From Kitasatospora albolonga (lineage in GTDB: Bacteria; Actinomycetota; Actinomycetes; Streptomycetales; Streptomycetaceae), in NCBI GenBank assembly GCA_002082585.1, contig CP020563.1, positions 6,008,001 through 6,072,000 of the forward strand: a stretch of DNA of 64,000 nucleotides, read 5' to 3'. Position numbers and translations under genes: made by a program. The notes below the pieces were generated by a model that saw nothing but the letters and a program-made list of their open reading frames with translations, did no database searches and was not told where the DNA came from. This document shows, in pieces, positions 47,633 through 55,005 of the stretch; position 1 is the stretch's first letter; each line of letters begins with the position of its first letter.

Positions 47633-48652
47633 TCAGTCGGCGATCCGGATCAGCATCTTGCCGGTGTTCTCGCCCCGCAGCATCCCGAGGAACCCGTCCA
47701 CCGTCCGCTCGAAGCCGTCCACCACCGTGACATCGGGCACGACCAGCCCGCTCCGGAGGTGCGGCACCAGGAACTCCTCCAACTCGGCCATCACGTCGGG
47801 ATAGTTGCGCACCATCACCCCTTCCAGCCGCAGGCTCTTCTCCACGATGTCGAACAGGTTGCGCGGGGCGGCGGGCGGCTCGTGCGCGGAGTGGTACTGG
47901 GAGATGGCGCCGACCCAGGCGATCCGCCCGTGCTCGCGGAGCACGGAGATCGCGCCCTCCAGATGGTCCCCGCCGACGTTGTCGACGTACGCGTCGATGC
48001 CGTCCGGCGCCGCCTTCGCCAGCAGCTCACCGACCGGGCCGTCGTGGTAGTCGAACGCCGCGTCGAAGCCGAGCTCGCCGGTCAGCCGGGCCACCTTCGC
48101 GGGCGTCCCGGCGCTGCCGATGATCCGCCCGGCACCGAGCAGCCTGGCGAAGCGCCCCACCGCCGTACCGACCCCGCCTGCCGCCGCCGAGACGAAGAGG
48201 TCCTGACCGGCCCGGAACTCCAGCGTCCGGGTGAGCGCCACATAGGCGGTGAGCCCGGTGCCGCCGAGGAGCGACATGTACGCGGTGAGCGGGACCCCGT
48301 CGTACGAGGGCACCTTCCGCACCCCGGCGTCGCCCGGCGCCACCACGGCATGGGTCCGCCACCCCTCGCGGTGCAGGACGAGGTCGCCCTCCGCCAGCTC
48401 CGGGGCGCGGGAGGCGATCACCCGGCCCAGCGCGCGCCCCTCACGCGGGGCGCCCAGGTCCCATCCGCTGTCCATCTCCTCGCGGTGGTACGGGTCCACG
48501 GAGAGGTAGAGGTTCTCCACGACGGCCGTGCCGGGGGCGGGCTCGGGGACCGGTGCCTCGTGGACGGAGAAGAGGTCCGGCGTCGGGAAGCCCTGCGGGC
48601 GGGCGGCGAGGTGGATGGTGCGGGCGGTACCGGTGGTGCGCTGCGTCGTCAT
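47633..48652 (-). CDS. MDR-family NADP-dependent oxidoreductase (CurA/leukotriene-reductase type)
   Basis: Zinc-independent medium-chain reductase of 339 aa. The N-terminal GroES-like domain contains ENLYLSVDPYHREEM, a hallmark of the alkenal/one oxidoreductase (YncB/CurA) group. The Rossmann fold has AAAGGVGTAVGRFARLLGA and FDYHDG, and the C-terminal part has IVEKSLRLEGVMVRNYPD. These enzymes reduce activated C=C bonds with NADPH. ATG 48652 fits the family start although no strong ribosome binding site is seen; the frame is open to 48721. It is divergent from the LysR gene, which probably controls it. Confidence 0.88.
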   Translation of the reverse strand: MTTQRTTGTARTIHLAARPQGFPTPDLFSVHEAPVPEPAPGTAVVENLYLSVDPYHREEMDSGWDLGAPREGRALGRVIASRAPELAEGDLVLHREGWRTHAVVAPGDAGVRKVPSYDGVPLTAYMSLLGGTGLTAYVALTRTLEFRAGQDLFVSAAAGGVGTAVGRFARLLGAGRIIGSAGTPAKVARLTGELGFDAAFDYHDGPVGELLAKAAPDGIDAYVDNVGGDHLEGAISVLREHGRIAWVGAISQYHSAHEPPAAPRNLFDIVEKSLRLEGVMVRNYPDVMAELEEFLVPHLRSGLVVPDVTVVDGFERTVDGFLGMLRGENTGKMLIRIAD

Positions 48653-48719
48653 GGTGTCGACCGTAGGAGGAAGAGGTGCGGGTGGGGGAGAGGGGGATGT
48701 CGATGGAAGAATCGTTTCC

Positions 48720-48860
48720 ATGAACAGCTTTCATGGGTCGGGTTTCCCCGGGTCGGGTTTCCCCTGGTCCGGTTTCCCTGAGTCCGGCCTTCCGGGGTCC
48801 GGTCTTCCTGGGCCCGGCTCTCCGGGGGCACGATGCCCCGGCCCTCCGGGGGCGCGATGA
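48720..48860 (+). CDS. Possible 46-aa leader peptide of SGFPx repeats coupled to the LysR gene
   Basis: An ORF starting MNSFHGSGFPGSGFPWSGFP contains five to six pentapeptide repeats (SGFPx/SGLPx). Its TGA stop overlaps the ATG of the LysR gene (ATGA). GGAAG lies ten bases before its ATG. The repeat DNA could be non-coding, but the uninterrupted frame and the exact stop-start overlap suggest translational coupling. No known function. Confidence 0.35.
   Translation: MNSFHGSGFPGSGFPWSGFPESGLPGSGLPGPGSPGARCPGPPGAR
48736..48825 (+). repeat. Minisatellite: six 15-bp units
   Basis: Six contiguous imperfect copies of GGTCGGGTTTCCCCG run from 48736 to 48825. The first two differ by one base and later ones diverge (for example GGTCCGGTCTTCCTG). 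A small hairpin GGGGCA-CGA-TGCCCC (48825-48839) follows just before the LysR start. The array lies inside the divergent promoter region of the oxidoreductase and LysR genes. Confidence 0.85.
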
Positions 48861-49774
48861 CCGACCTCGCCCCGCATGAACTCCGCGTCATCGTCGCCGT
48901 CGCCGACGCCCAGGGGTTCTCCGCCGCCGCCCGCGCCCTCGGCATGACGCAGTCCGCCGTCTCCCACTCCGTCCGGACCAGCGAGCGCCGGATCGGCGCC
49001 CTGCTCTTCGAGCGCGGCCGACGGGGCGCCACGCCCACCCCCGCCGGTGAGGTGGTCGCCGGACACGCCCGGCGCATCCTGCGGCTGCTCGAGGTGATGG
49101 GTGCCGAGGCCCGGGGGACCGCCGCGGGGCCCACCGGCTCGGACACCGTGAGCGGGCCGCTGCGGATCGCCGCGTTCCGCAGTGCCGCCCTGTATCTGCT
49201 GCCGCCCGCGCTGGAGCGTCTCACGGCCCGCCATCCGGGGGTCGAGCCGGTGGTGCGCATGGTGCGCGAGGTGGGGCGGGGCACGGCCGGTGAGGTGCTG
49301 GACGGGCGGGCCGATCTGGCCGTCGCGACGATCGGGACCACCTCGCCGGTCCCGCCCGAGCTGGTCGGCGGCGTACTGCTGGAGGAGGAGTACTCCCTGG
49401 TGCACCCGGCCGGGCACGCCGCGCCCCGGACGCTGCCCCTGGTCGACTGGGCCGAGAACTGCACCTCGTACACGCGCGACTGGTGGGCGGCCCAGGCATG
49501 GATTCCCCGGGCGACGGTGGAGGCCGAGGACGACGGAGCGGTGCTCTCGATGGTGTCCCGTGGTCTCGGTATGGCGATCATGCCCGGTCTGTCCCTGTAC
49601 GGAGCACCCGACGGAATCGAGATCACTGCTCTCGGACCCGATCGGCCCACCCGCTCGATCGGCTATGTCACCACCCCTGAGCAGGCACGATCCCTCGCCG
49701 TACGGGCGTTGATCCGGGAGTTGCGAGCACAGCGCGGTGGAGCGGCCGTCTCAGATAGTAGGAAGTCCGACTAA
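48857..49774 (+). CDS. LysR-family transcriptional regulator
   Basis: Regulator of 305 aa. The N-terminal winged helix-turn-helix is VAVADAQGFSAAARALGMTQ followed by SAVSHSVRTSERRIGALLFE. The C-terminal two-lobed effector domain begins near PLRIAAFRS and includes ADLAVATIGTTSP and VSRGLGMAIMPGL. ATG 48857 is used because it directly precedes the conserved TDLAPHELRVIVAVA start and overlaps the stop of the repeat ORF. It is divergent from the MDR oxidoreductase, the usual arrangement for a LysR regulator and its target. The inducer is unknown. Confidence 0.88.
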   Translation: MTDLAPHELRVIVAVADAQGFSAAARALGMTQSAVSHSVRTSERRIGALLFERGRRGATPTPAGEVVAGHARRILRLLEVMGAEARGTAAGPTGSDTVSGPLRIAAFRSAALYLLPPALERLTARHPGVEPVVRMVREVGRGTAGEVLDGRADLAVATIGTTSPVPPELVGGVLLEEEYSLVHPAGHAAPRTLPLVDWAENCTSYTRDWWAAQAWIPRATVEAEDDGAVLSMVSRGLGMAIMPGLSLYGAPDGIEITALGPDRPTRSIGYVTTPEQARSLAVRALIRELRAQRGGAAVSDSRKSD

Positions 49775-50005
49775 CTGTAGAGACAGAGCGGCCCGACTGT
49801 CCTAGCTTTGTAGGAGCCGAACGAATCGCTCGATCGAGCGACTGTGGCGGTCGCGGGCGCGCGCCCCGAAGCAGGTAACCCCCTGCGGCGTACGCCCCCC
49901 GCTCCTTCCGGCACCTCGAAATCCGATCCCGGCCCGGCCCCGGCGCCGCACCGCGATGTGCGCCCCGCCCCCGGCATCCACGCGATCTCAAGGAGTCGAT
50001 CCATC

Positions 50006-50134
50006 ATGGCCAACACCACCACCCGCCGCGTCCGTCACAGCTCCCGCGCCGCCGAGGCCGAGCGCAAGAACGCCGCCGCCGCCCTCCAGCGCGCCCTGGA
50101 CCGCCGGGACAACGGCGGCTCGACCGGCCACTGA
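50006..50134 (+). CDS. Small 42-aa basic hypothetical protein
   Basis: A 42-residue ORF ([20 protein letters not shown]... to DNGGSTGH) starts with ATG ten bases after AGGAG. It is highly charged and probably forms one amphipathic Ala/Arg/Glu helix in the middle ([19 protein letters not shown]). Codon use is strongly biased like real genes. It lies 149 bases before leuB in the same direction, with a 231-base non-coding stretch upstream that presumably carries its promoter. Function unknown. Confidence 0.65.
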   Translation: MANTTTRRVRHSSRAAEAERKNAAAALQRALDRRDNGGSTGH

Positions 50135-50283
50135 GCCGAGGGCCCGCCGGCCCCGACCGGAACACCCGTCCCGGAACACCCACCTCGGAACATCCGTCCC
50201 GGGCGGCCCCGGAACACCAGTTCCCTGTCCGCATCGTGGACGTCATATGTCATGGGGTGGGACGCACCGTTAGGCTTTCCCGT

Positions 50284-51330
50284 ATGTCTCGCAGCATCGA
50301 TCTCGCAGTGATCCCCGGTGACGGAATCGGCCAGGAAGTCGTGGCCCAGGGCCTCAAGGTCCTCAACGCTGTCCTCCCGCAGGATGTGAAGCTGGAGACC
50401 AAGGAGTACGACCTTGGCGCCCAGCGCTGGCACCGCACCGGGGAGACCCTCCCGGACGCGGAGCTGGAGGCGCTCAGGAGCCACGACGCCATCCTCCTCG
50501 GCGCGATCGGTGACCCGTCCGTGCCGTCCGGCGTCCTGGAGCGCGGGCTGCTGCTGAAGCTGCGTTTCGCCTTCGACCACTTCATCAACCTGCGCCCCTC
50601 CAAGCTCTTCCCGAACACCGCGACCCCCCTCGCGGGCCGCCCCGACATCGACTTCGTCGTCGTCCGCGAGGGCACCGAGGGCCCGTACACCGGCAACGGC
50701 GGCTCGCTGCGCACCGGCACCCCCGCCGAGGTCGCCACCGAGGTCAGCGTCAACACGGCGTACGGCGTCGAGCGCGTGGTCCGGGATGCCTTCGAGCGCG
50801 CGGCCGCCCGGCCCCGCAAGAAGCTGACGCTGGTCCACAAGAACAACGTCCTCGTCTACGCCGGTCACCTCTGGAAGAACACCTTCGACAAGGTCGCCGC
50901 CGAGTACCCGCAGGTCTCCACCGACTATCTGCACGTCGACGCCGCGACGATCTTCTTCGTCACCCAGCCGGAGCGCTTCGACGTCATCGTCACCGACAAC
51001 CTCTTCGGCGACATCCTCACCGACCTCGCCGCCGCCGTGACCGGCGGTATCGGCCTGGCCGCCTCCGGCAACATCAACCCGACGGGCGCGTTCCCGTCGA
51101 TGTTCGAGCCCGTCCACGGCTCCGCCCCCGACATCGCGGGCCAGGGCAAGGCCGACCCCACCGCCACGGTCCTCTCCGTCGCCCTCCTGCTGCGCCACCT
51201 CGGTTACGAGGCCGAGGCCGTGCGCATCGAGGACGCCGTCTCCGCCGACCTCGCGGAGCGCGACGGGGCCGCCGCCCCGCGCACGACCGACCAGATCGGC
51301 GACGCCCTCGCGGTACGCGTAGCGAGCTGA
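50284..51330 (+). CDS. leuB: 3-isopropylmalate dehydrogenase
   Basis: NAD-dependent beta-decarboxylating dehydrogenase of 348 aa in leucine biosynthesis, converting 3-isopropylmalate to 2-oxoisocaproate. Visible motifs are [11 protein letters not shown] at the N terminus, the substrate-binding [12 protein letters not shown], the catalytic Lys in [10 protein letters not shown], the metal-binding [19 protein letters not shown] and the NAD-binding [22 protein letters not shown] 50284 aligns with the family start; the frame opens at 50236. ilvE follows, so branched-chain amino acid genes are grouped here, and cimA lies 3.7 kb further on. Confidence 0.96.
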   Translation: MSRSIDLAVIPGDGIGQEVVAQGLKVLNAVLPQDVKLETKEYDLGAQRWHRTGETLPDAELEALRSHDAILLGAIGDPSVPSGVLERGLLLKLRFAFDHFINLRPSKLFPNTATPLAGRPDIDFVVVREGTEGPYTGNGGSLRTGTPAEVATEVSVNTAYGVERVVRDAFERAAARPRKKLTLVHKNNVLVYAGHLWKNTFDKVAAEYPQVSTDYLHVDAATIFFVTQPERFDVIVTDNLFGDILTDLAAAVTGGIGLAASGNINPTGAFPSMFEPVHGSAPDIAGQGKADPTATVLSVALLLRHLGYEAEAVRIEDAVSADLAERDGAAAPRTTDQIGDALAVRVAS

Positions 51331-51350
51331 CCCGACGACTCCACTTCGAG

Positions 51351-51380
51351 GCCGCCGGGTCGCATTCAGCGCCCGGCGGC
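51351..51380 (+). terminator. Hairpin after leuB
   Basis: GCCGCCGGG (51351-51359) pairs perfectly with CCCGGCGGC (51372-51380) around a 12-base loop, twenty bases after the leuB stop, followed by a short TT. The remaining ~200 bases before ilvE must hold the ilvE promoter; I see no clear consensus. Confidence 0.65.
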
Positions 51381-51588
51381 TTCACCTGTGCGGCCCCCGG
51401 GTGCCACCATCGACCCCTGGACCGCAATCCCACCATTTCGTGCCTGGCCCCCCGCAAGAGATAATCGAACGCGGGGCCGTGGCTCGCGGTGAAGCTCGGA
51501 CGTCCTAGGACCTGACCGGAAAGCGTCGGGAGGAGGACGGGCGTGGGCGCGGTCCATCACACACAAGACCGGTGAAGGACACGCACTC

Positions 51589-52692
51589 ATGACGACGCCC
51601 ACGATCGAGCTCAAGCCCTCCTCGAACCCGCTGTCCGACGCGGAGCGCGAGGCGATTCTGGCCAACCCCGGATTCGGCCGGCACTTCACCGATCACATGG
51701 TGACGATCCGCTGGACCGAGGGCCGCGGCTGGCACGACGCCGAGCTGGTCCCCTACGGCCCGCTGTCCCTGGACCCGGCCAACATGACCCTGCACTACGC
51801 GCAGGAGATCTTCGAGGGGCTCAAGGCGTACCGCCAGCCCGACGGCTCGGTCGCCTCGTTCCGCCCCGACGCCAACGCCCGCCGCTTCCAGCGCTCGGCC
51901 GCCCGCCTCGCCATGCCCGAGCTGCCCGTCGAGACGTTCATCGCGGCCTGCGACGCGCTGGTGCAGCAGGACAAGGCGTGGGTCCCGGCGCACGGCGGCG
52001 AGGAGTCGCTGTACCTCCGCCCGTTCATGATCGCGACCGAGGTCGGCCTCGGTGTGAAGCCGGCCAACGAGTACCTCTTCCTGGTCATCGCCTCGCCCGC
52101 AGGCGCCTACTTCCCCGGTGGCGTGAAGCCCGTCTCCATCTGGCTCTCCGAGAACCGCGTCCGCGCCGTCCCCGGCGGCGTCGGCGACGCCAAAACCGGC
52201 GGCAACTACGCGGCCTCCCTCCTCGCCCAGGCCGAGGCCGCCGAGCACGGCTGCGCCCAGGTCGCCTACCTCGACGCCGTCGAGCACAAGTGGGTCGAGG
52301 AGCTCGGCGGGATGAACCTGTACTTCGTGTACGAGCAGGAGGACGGCTCCAGGAAGATCATCACGCCCGCCCTCACCGGCTCCCTGCTCGCCGGGGTCAC
52401 CCGCGACTCCCTCCTCAAGGTCGCCCGCGACCTCGGTTACGGCTCCGAGGAGGGCCGGATCTCCATCGACCAGTGGCGCGACGACACCGCGAAGGGCACC
52501 CTCACCGAGGTCTTCGCCTGCGGCACCGCCGCCGTCATCACCCCGGTCGGCACCGTGAAGACCGCGGGCGGCGAGTGGACCCAGGGCGACGGCACGCCCG
52601 GCGAGGTCACCATGAAGCTGCGCGAGCGCCTGCTCGACATCCAGCGCGGCACCGCCGAGGACACCCACGGCTGGATGCACCCGCTCGGCTAG
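51589..52692 (+). CDS. ilvE: Branched-chain amino acid aminotransferase
   Basis: PLP-dependent fold-type IV aminotransferase of 367 aa that makes Leu, Ile and Val from their 2-oxoacids and glutamate. The PLP Lys is in [16 protein letters not shown]; substrate and cofactor regions include [38 protein letters not shown] and [16 protein letters not shown] has AAGGA upstream, and length and start match the family. A U-tract terminator follows immediately. Confidence 0.96.
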   Translation: MTTPTIELKPSSNPLSDAEREAILANPGFGRHFTDHMVTIRWTEGRGWHDAELVPYGPLSLDPANMTLHYAQEIFEGLKAYRQPDGSVASFRPDANARRFQRSAARLAMPELPVETFIAACDALVQQDKAWVPAHGGEESLYLRPFMIATEVGLGVKPANEYLFLVIASPAGAYFPGGVKPVSIWLSENRVRAVPGGVGDAKTGGNYAASLLAQAEAAEHGCAQVAYLDAVEHKWVEELGGMNLYFVYEQEDGSRKIITPALTGSLLAGVTRDSLLKVARDLGYGSEEGRISIDQWRDDTAKGTLTEVFACGTAAVITPVGTVKTAGGEWTQGDGTPGEVTMKLRERLLDIQRGTAEDTHGWMHPLG

Positions 52693-52712
52693 TCCCCCCG
52701 GGCTCCTGGGAG

Positions 52713-52746
52713 AGGCCGCACCGCCCCGAGGCCGGTGCGGCCTTTT
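52713..52746 (+). terminator. Intrinsic terminator after ilvE
   Basis: An 11-bp perfect stem, AGGCCGCACCG (52713-52723) with CGGTGCGGCCT (52733-52743), has a nine-base loop and ends in TTTT. It is one of the most canonical terminators in the window. Confidence 0.9.
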
Positions 52747-52759
52747 CCGTACCCGACGA

Positions 52760-52833
52760 CTAGAGCACCGCTCTAAAAGGGCCGCAAGAAACTTCCGTAC
52801 GGCTTCGCGGTAAAGTTAGAGTGACACTCTAAC
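52760..52833. promoter_or_regulatory. Twin palindromic operators for the downstream TetR regulator
   Basis: GTTAGAGTGACACTCTAAC (52815-52833) is a perfect 19-bp palindrome. TAGAGC-ACC-GCTCTA (52761-52775) is a second dyad, and the 17-mers around the two agree at 12 positions, with CTCTAA shared. They flank the probable promoter of the agmatine deiminase-tetR operon, whose start is at 52862. Confidence 0.75.
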
Positions 52834-52861
52834 TGTCTCACCCGGAAGCCCAGGAGCCCCC

Positions 52862-53908
52862 ATGCCGGCCGCCACCCCCACCCCCTTCCGCATGCCCCCC
52901 GAGTGGGCCCCCCACGAGCGCACCTGGATGGCGTGGCCCGGTCCCAACCCCACCTTCGCCTCCGACGCCGAGCTGGACGGGGCCCGCCGTGCCTGGGCCG
53001 CCGTCGCCCGGGCCGTACGCCGGTTCGAGCCGGTCACGATGGTGGTCGGGCCGGGGCAGGAGGAGGGGGCCGCCGCACTCCTCGGGCCCGACGTCGAGCT
53101 GGTCGTACGCCCCCTGGACGACGCCTGGATGCGGGACATCGGGCCCACCTTCGTCACCGACGGCCGCACCCTCGCCGCCGTCGACTGGACGTTCAACGGC
53201 TGGGGCGCCCAGGGCTGGGCCCGCTGGGAGAGCGACCAGCACATCGCCCGGGCCGTCGCCGAGCTGACCGGCACCCCCGCCCACAGCTCCCCGCTCGTCA
53301 ACGAGGGCGGCGCGATCCACGTGGACGGCGAGGGCACCGTCCTGCTCACCGAGACCGTCCAGCTCGGCGAGGAGCGCAACCCCGGCTGGACCCGCGAGCA
53401 GGTCGAGGCGGAGATCCACGCCCGCCTGGGCACCGAGAAGGCGATCTGGCTGCCGCGCGGGCTGACCGGCGACTACGGGACGTACGGCACGCTCGGCCAT
53501 GTCGACATCGTGGCCGCCTTCGTCCGCCCGGGCACCGTCGTCGCCCACGTCCAGCCCGACCCGGCCCACCCCGACCACGAGGTCACCCGGGAGCTGCTGG
53601 CCGTCCTGCGGGCCGCCACCGACGCCCGGGGCCGCCCGCTGGAGGTCATCGAGGTGCCCGCGCCCACCGTGCTGCGCGACGAGGACGGCGAGTGGGTCGA
53701 CTACTCCTACATCAACCACTACCTCTGCAACGACGGCGTGGTCCTCTGCGCCTTCGACGACCCGCGCGACGAGGAGGCCGCCGCGATCTTCCGGGGCCTC
53801 TTCCCGGACCGTACGGTGACCCTTGTCGACGCCCGTACGATCTTTGCCGGCGGTGGAGGCATCCACTGCATCACCCAGCAGCAGCCGAAGGTACGAGCGA
53901 CCCCATGA
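52862..53908 (+). CDS. aguA: Agmatine deiminase
   Basis: Guanidine-modifying enzyme of 348 aa (peptidyl-arginine deiminase PAD_porph family) that hydrolyses agmatine to N-carbamoylputrescine and ammonia. The pentein catalytic residues are visible: acidic Asp in DDAWMRDIGPTF, His in LGHVDIVAAF, and the nucleophilic Cys near the C terminus in GGGGIHCITQQQP. The N-terminal MPPEWAPHERTWMAWP is also characteristic. It overlaps the downstream TetR gene (ATGA), so both are one operon under the twin palindromes. It links arginine/agmatine breakdown to the regulator. Confidence 0.92.
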   Translation: MPAATPTPFRMPPEWAPHERTWMAWPGPNPTFASDAELDGARRAWAAVARAVRRFEPVTMVVGPGQEEGAAALLGPDVELVVRPLDDAWMRDIGPTFVTDGRTLAAVDWTFNGWGAQGWARWESDQHIARAVAELTGTPAHSSPLVNEGGAIHVDGEGTVLLTETVQLGEERNPGWTREQVEAEIHARLGTEKAIWLPRGLTGDYGTYGTLGHVDIVAAFVRPGTVVAHVQPDPAHPDHEVTRELLAVLRAATDARGRPLEVIEVPAPTVLRDEDGEWVDYSYINHYLCNDGVVLCAFDDPRDEEAAAIFRGLFPDRTVTLVDARTIFAGGGGIHCITQQQPKVRATP

Positions 53909-54552
53909 CCCCCGCCCCCCGCCGCACCCACCACGCCGCCCCGCCCCGTGAGGACGTCCTCGCCGCCGCCATGGCCACCGTCGCCGCGCGCGGCCTCGAC
54001 GGGCTGACCATGGCCGGGCTCGGGCGCGAGGTGGGGATGAGCAGCGGGCACCTCCTCTACTACTTCCGCACCAAGGACGAGCTGCTGCTCCAGACCCTGG
54101 AGTGGAGCGAGAACCGCCTCGGGGCCGAGCGGCGCGCCCTCCTCGCCGGGCCGGGGACCGCCCGCGAGCGGCTGGAGGCGTACATCGGCCTCTACCTCCC
54201 CGCCGGTCACCGCGACCCCCACTGGACGCTCTGGCTGGAGGTGTGGGGCCGCTCCCAGAACGCGGACGACGACGCCAGGGCCCGGCAGGCCGCCATCGAG
54301 GGGGCCTGGCACCGGGACCTGGTGGCGCTGCTGGCGGAGGGGGTCTCGCGCGGGGAGTTCCGGGCGGTGGACGCCGACCGGTTCGCGACCCGGCTGCGGG
54401 CGCTGCTGGACGGGTTCAGCGTCCATGTGACGGTGGGCATTCCGGGGACGGGCCGTGACCAGGTGCTCGTCCAGGCGGCGGAGTTCCTGGACGAGACGCT
54501 CACGCCCACCCGGCCCGGGGGCGGTGCGACGGGTGTCACGACCGCATCCTGA
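53905..54552 (+). CDS. TetR-family transcriptional regulator
   Basis: Regulator of 215 aa. The N-terminal DNA-binding domain includes VLAAAMATVAARGLDGLTMA, LGREVGMSSGHLLYYFRTKD and ELLLQTLEWSE, a typical TetR helix-turn-helix with the YYF signature. The C-terminal ligand domain is of the BetI-like TetR_C type (WTLWLEVWGRSQNADDDAR). The ATG overlaps the agmatine deiminase stop; the long open frame upstream is a shadow of that gene. It probably represses its own operon through the two palindromes at 52760-52833, with a polyamine or agmatine as a plausible but unproven ligand. Confidence 0.9.
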   Translation: MTPAPRRTHHAAPPREDVLAAAMATVAARGLDGLTMAGLGREVGMSSGHLLYYFRTKDELLLQTLEWSENRLGAERRALLAGPGTARERLEAYIGLYLPAGHRDPHWTLWLEVWGRSQNADDDARARQAAIEGAWHRDLVALLAEGVSRGEFRAVDADRFATRLRALLDGFSVHVTVGIPGTGRDQVLVQAAEFLDETLTPTRPGGGATGVTTAS

Positions 54553-54609
54553 GACACCGCCGTCACGGACGCGTCACTGTGCGAGACTTCTCCCGTGTCC
54601 TCGTTCGTC

Positions 54610-54645
54610 ATGATTATTGGCAGCAGGCGCGCCGGTCCGCAGTGA
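54610..54645 (+). CDS. Possible leader peptide with tandem ATT isoleucine codons
   Basis: A short ORF, MIIGSRRAGPQ, carries two adjacent ATT Ile codons, which are rare in such a GC-rich genome. It lies 55 bases before an intrinsic terminator and 360 bases before cimA, an isoleucine-pathway gene. No ribosome binding site is visible and the ATG could instead be part of a -10 element (CATGAT). It is a hypothesis only. Confidence 0.25.
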   Translation: MIIGSRRAGPQ

Positions 54646-54666
54646 CCGTCCCGTACCACCCCGTAC

Positions 54667-54726
54667 GGCACGGCCACCGTGCCCCAGACCCGCGCGCAGA
54701 CCTCTCGCACCCGCGAGGGGTTTTTT
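54667..54726 (+). terminator. Hairpin plus intrinsic terminator in the cimA leader
   Basis: A 7-bp hairpin GGCACGG-CCA-CCGTGCC (54667-54683) is followed by CCTCTCGC-ACCC-GCGAGGGG (54701-54720; 8 bp with one wobble) and TTTTTT (54721-54726). The latter is a textbook Rho-independent terminator. It lies 150 bases after the tetR stop and 280 before cimA. It may end the tetR operon or act as a cimA attenuator. A further 8-bp hairpin, CCGGCCCG-CACC-CGGGCCGG, sits at 54733-54752. Confidence 0.8.
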
Positions 54727-54786
54727 CGTTTTCCGGCCCGCACCCGGGCCGGAGCCGCGCACGCGGGATGATGGGGGCAAGTGGAA

Positions 54787-54967
54787 CTGGGGCCTGTTCC
54801 GGGTCCCCCGTCTGTGCGGCGACGCCCAGCACGCACACTCGCCGCACGGCGACGCAGGACAGGTGGCTCCGCCACATGACCTGCGACACCGCACGCCGAT
54901 CGCACGCACCGAACGCCGCCGCACCCGCGCTTCGCGCGGACGACGGGGGACCCGGAACAGGCCCCAG
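54787..54967. repeat. 181-bp structured element closed by a 26-bp perfect inverted repeat
   Basis: Bases 54787-54812 (starting CTGGGGCCTGTTCC) are the exact reverse complement of 54942-54967. Between them are three further hairpins: 54815-54822 with 54839-54846 (8 bp), 54853-54858 with 54880-54885 enclosing GTGGC-TCC-GCCAC, and CCGCGC-TTC-GCGCGG (54925-54939). Together they would fold as a four-way junction just upstream of cimA. No target-site duplication is evident. It fills most of the 453-base gap between tetR and cimA, where I find no protein gene. Confidence 0.85.
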
Positions 54968-55005
54968 ACCGTCCGGTCCACTCATCCGACAGGAGCCAGA
55001 CCAGC

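Noticed and set aside
54853..54890. T-box riboswitch in the cimA leader
   Set aside because: AGGTGGCTCCGCC resembles the T-box core superficially, but the terminator lies upstream of it instead of after it and the specifier-loop architecture is missing.
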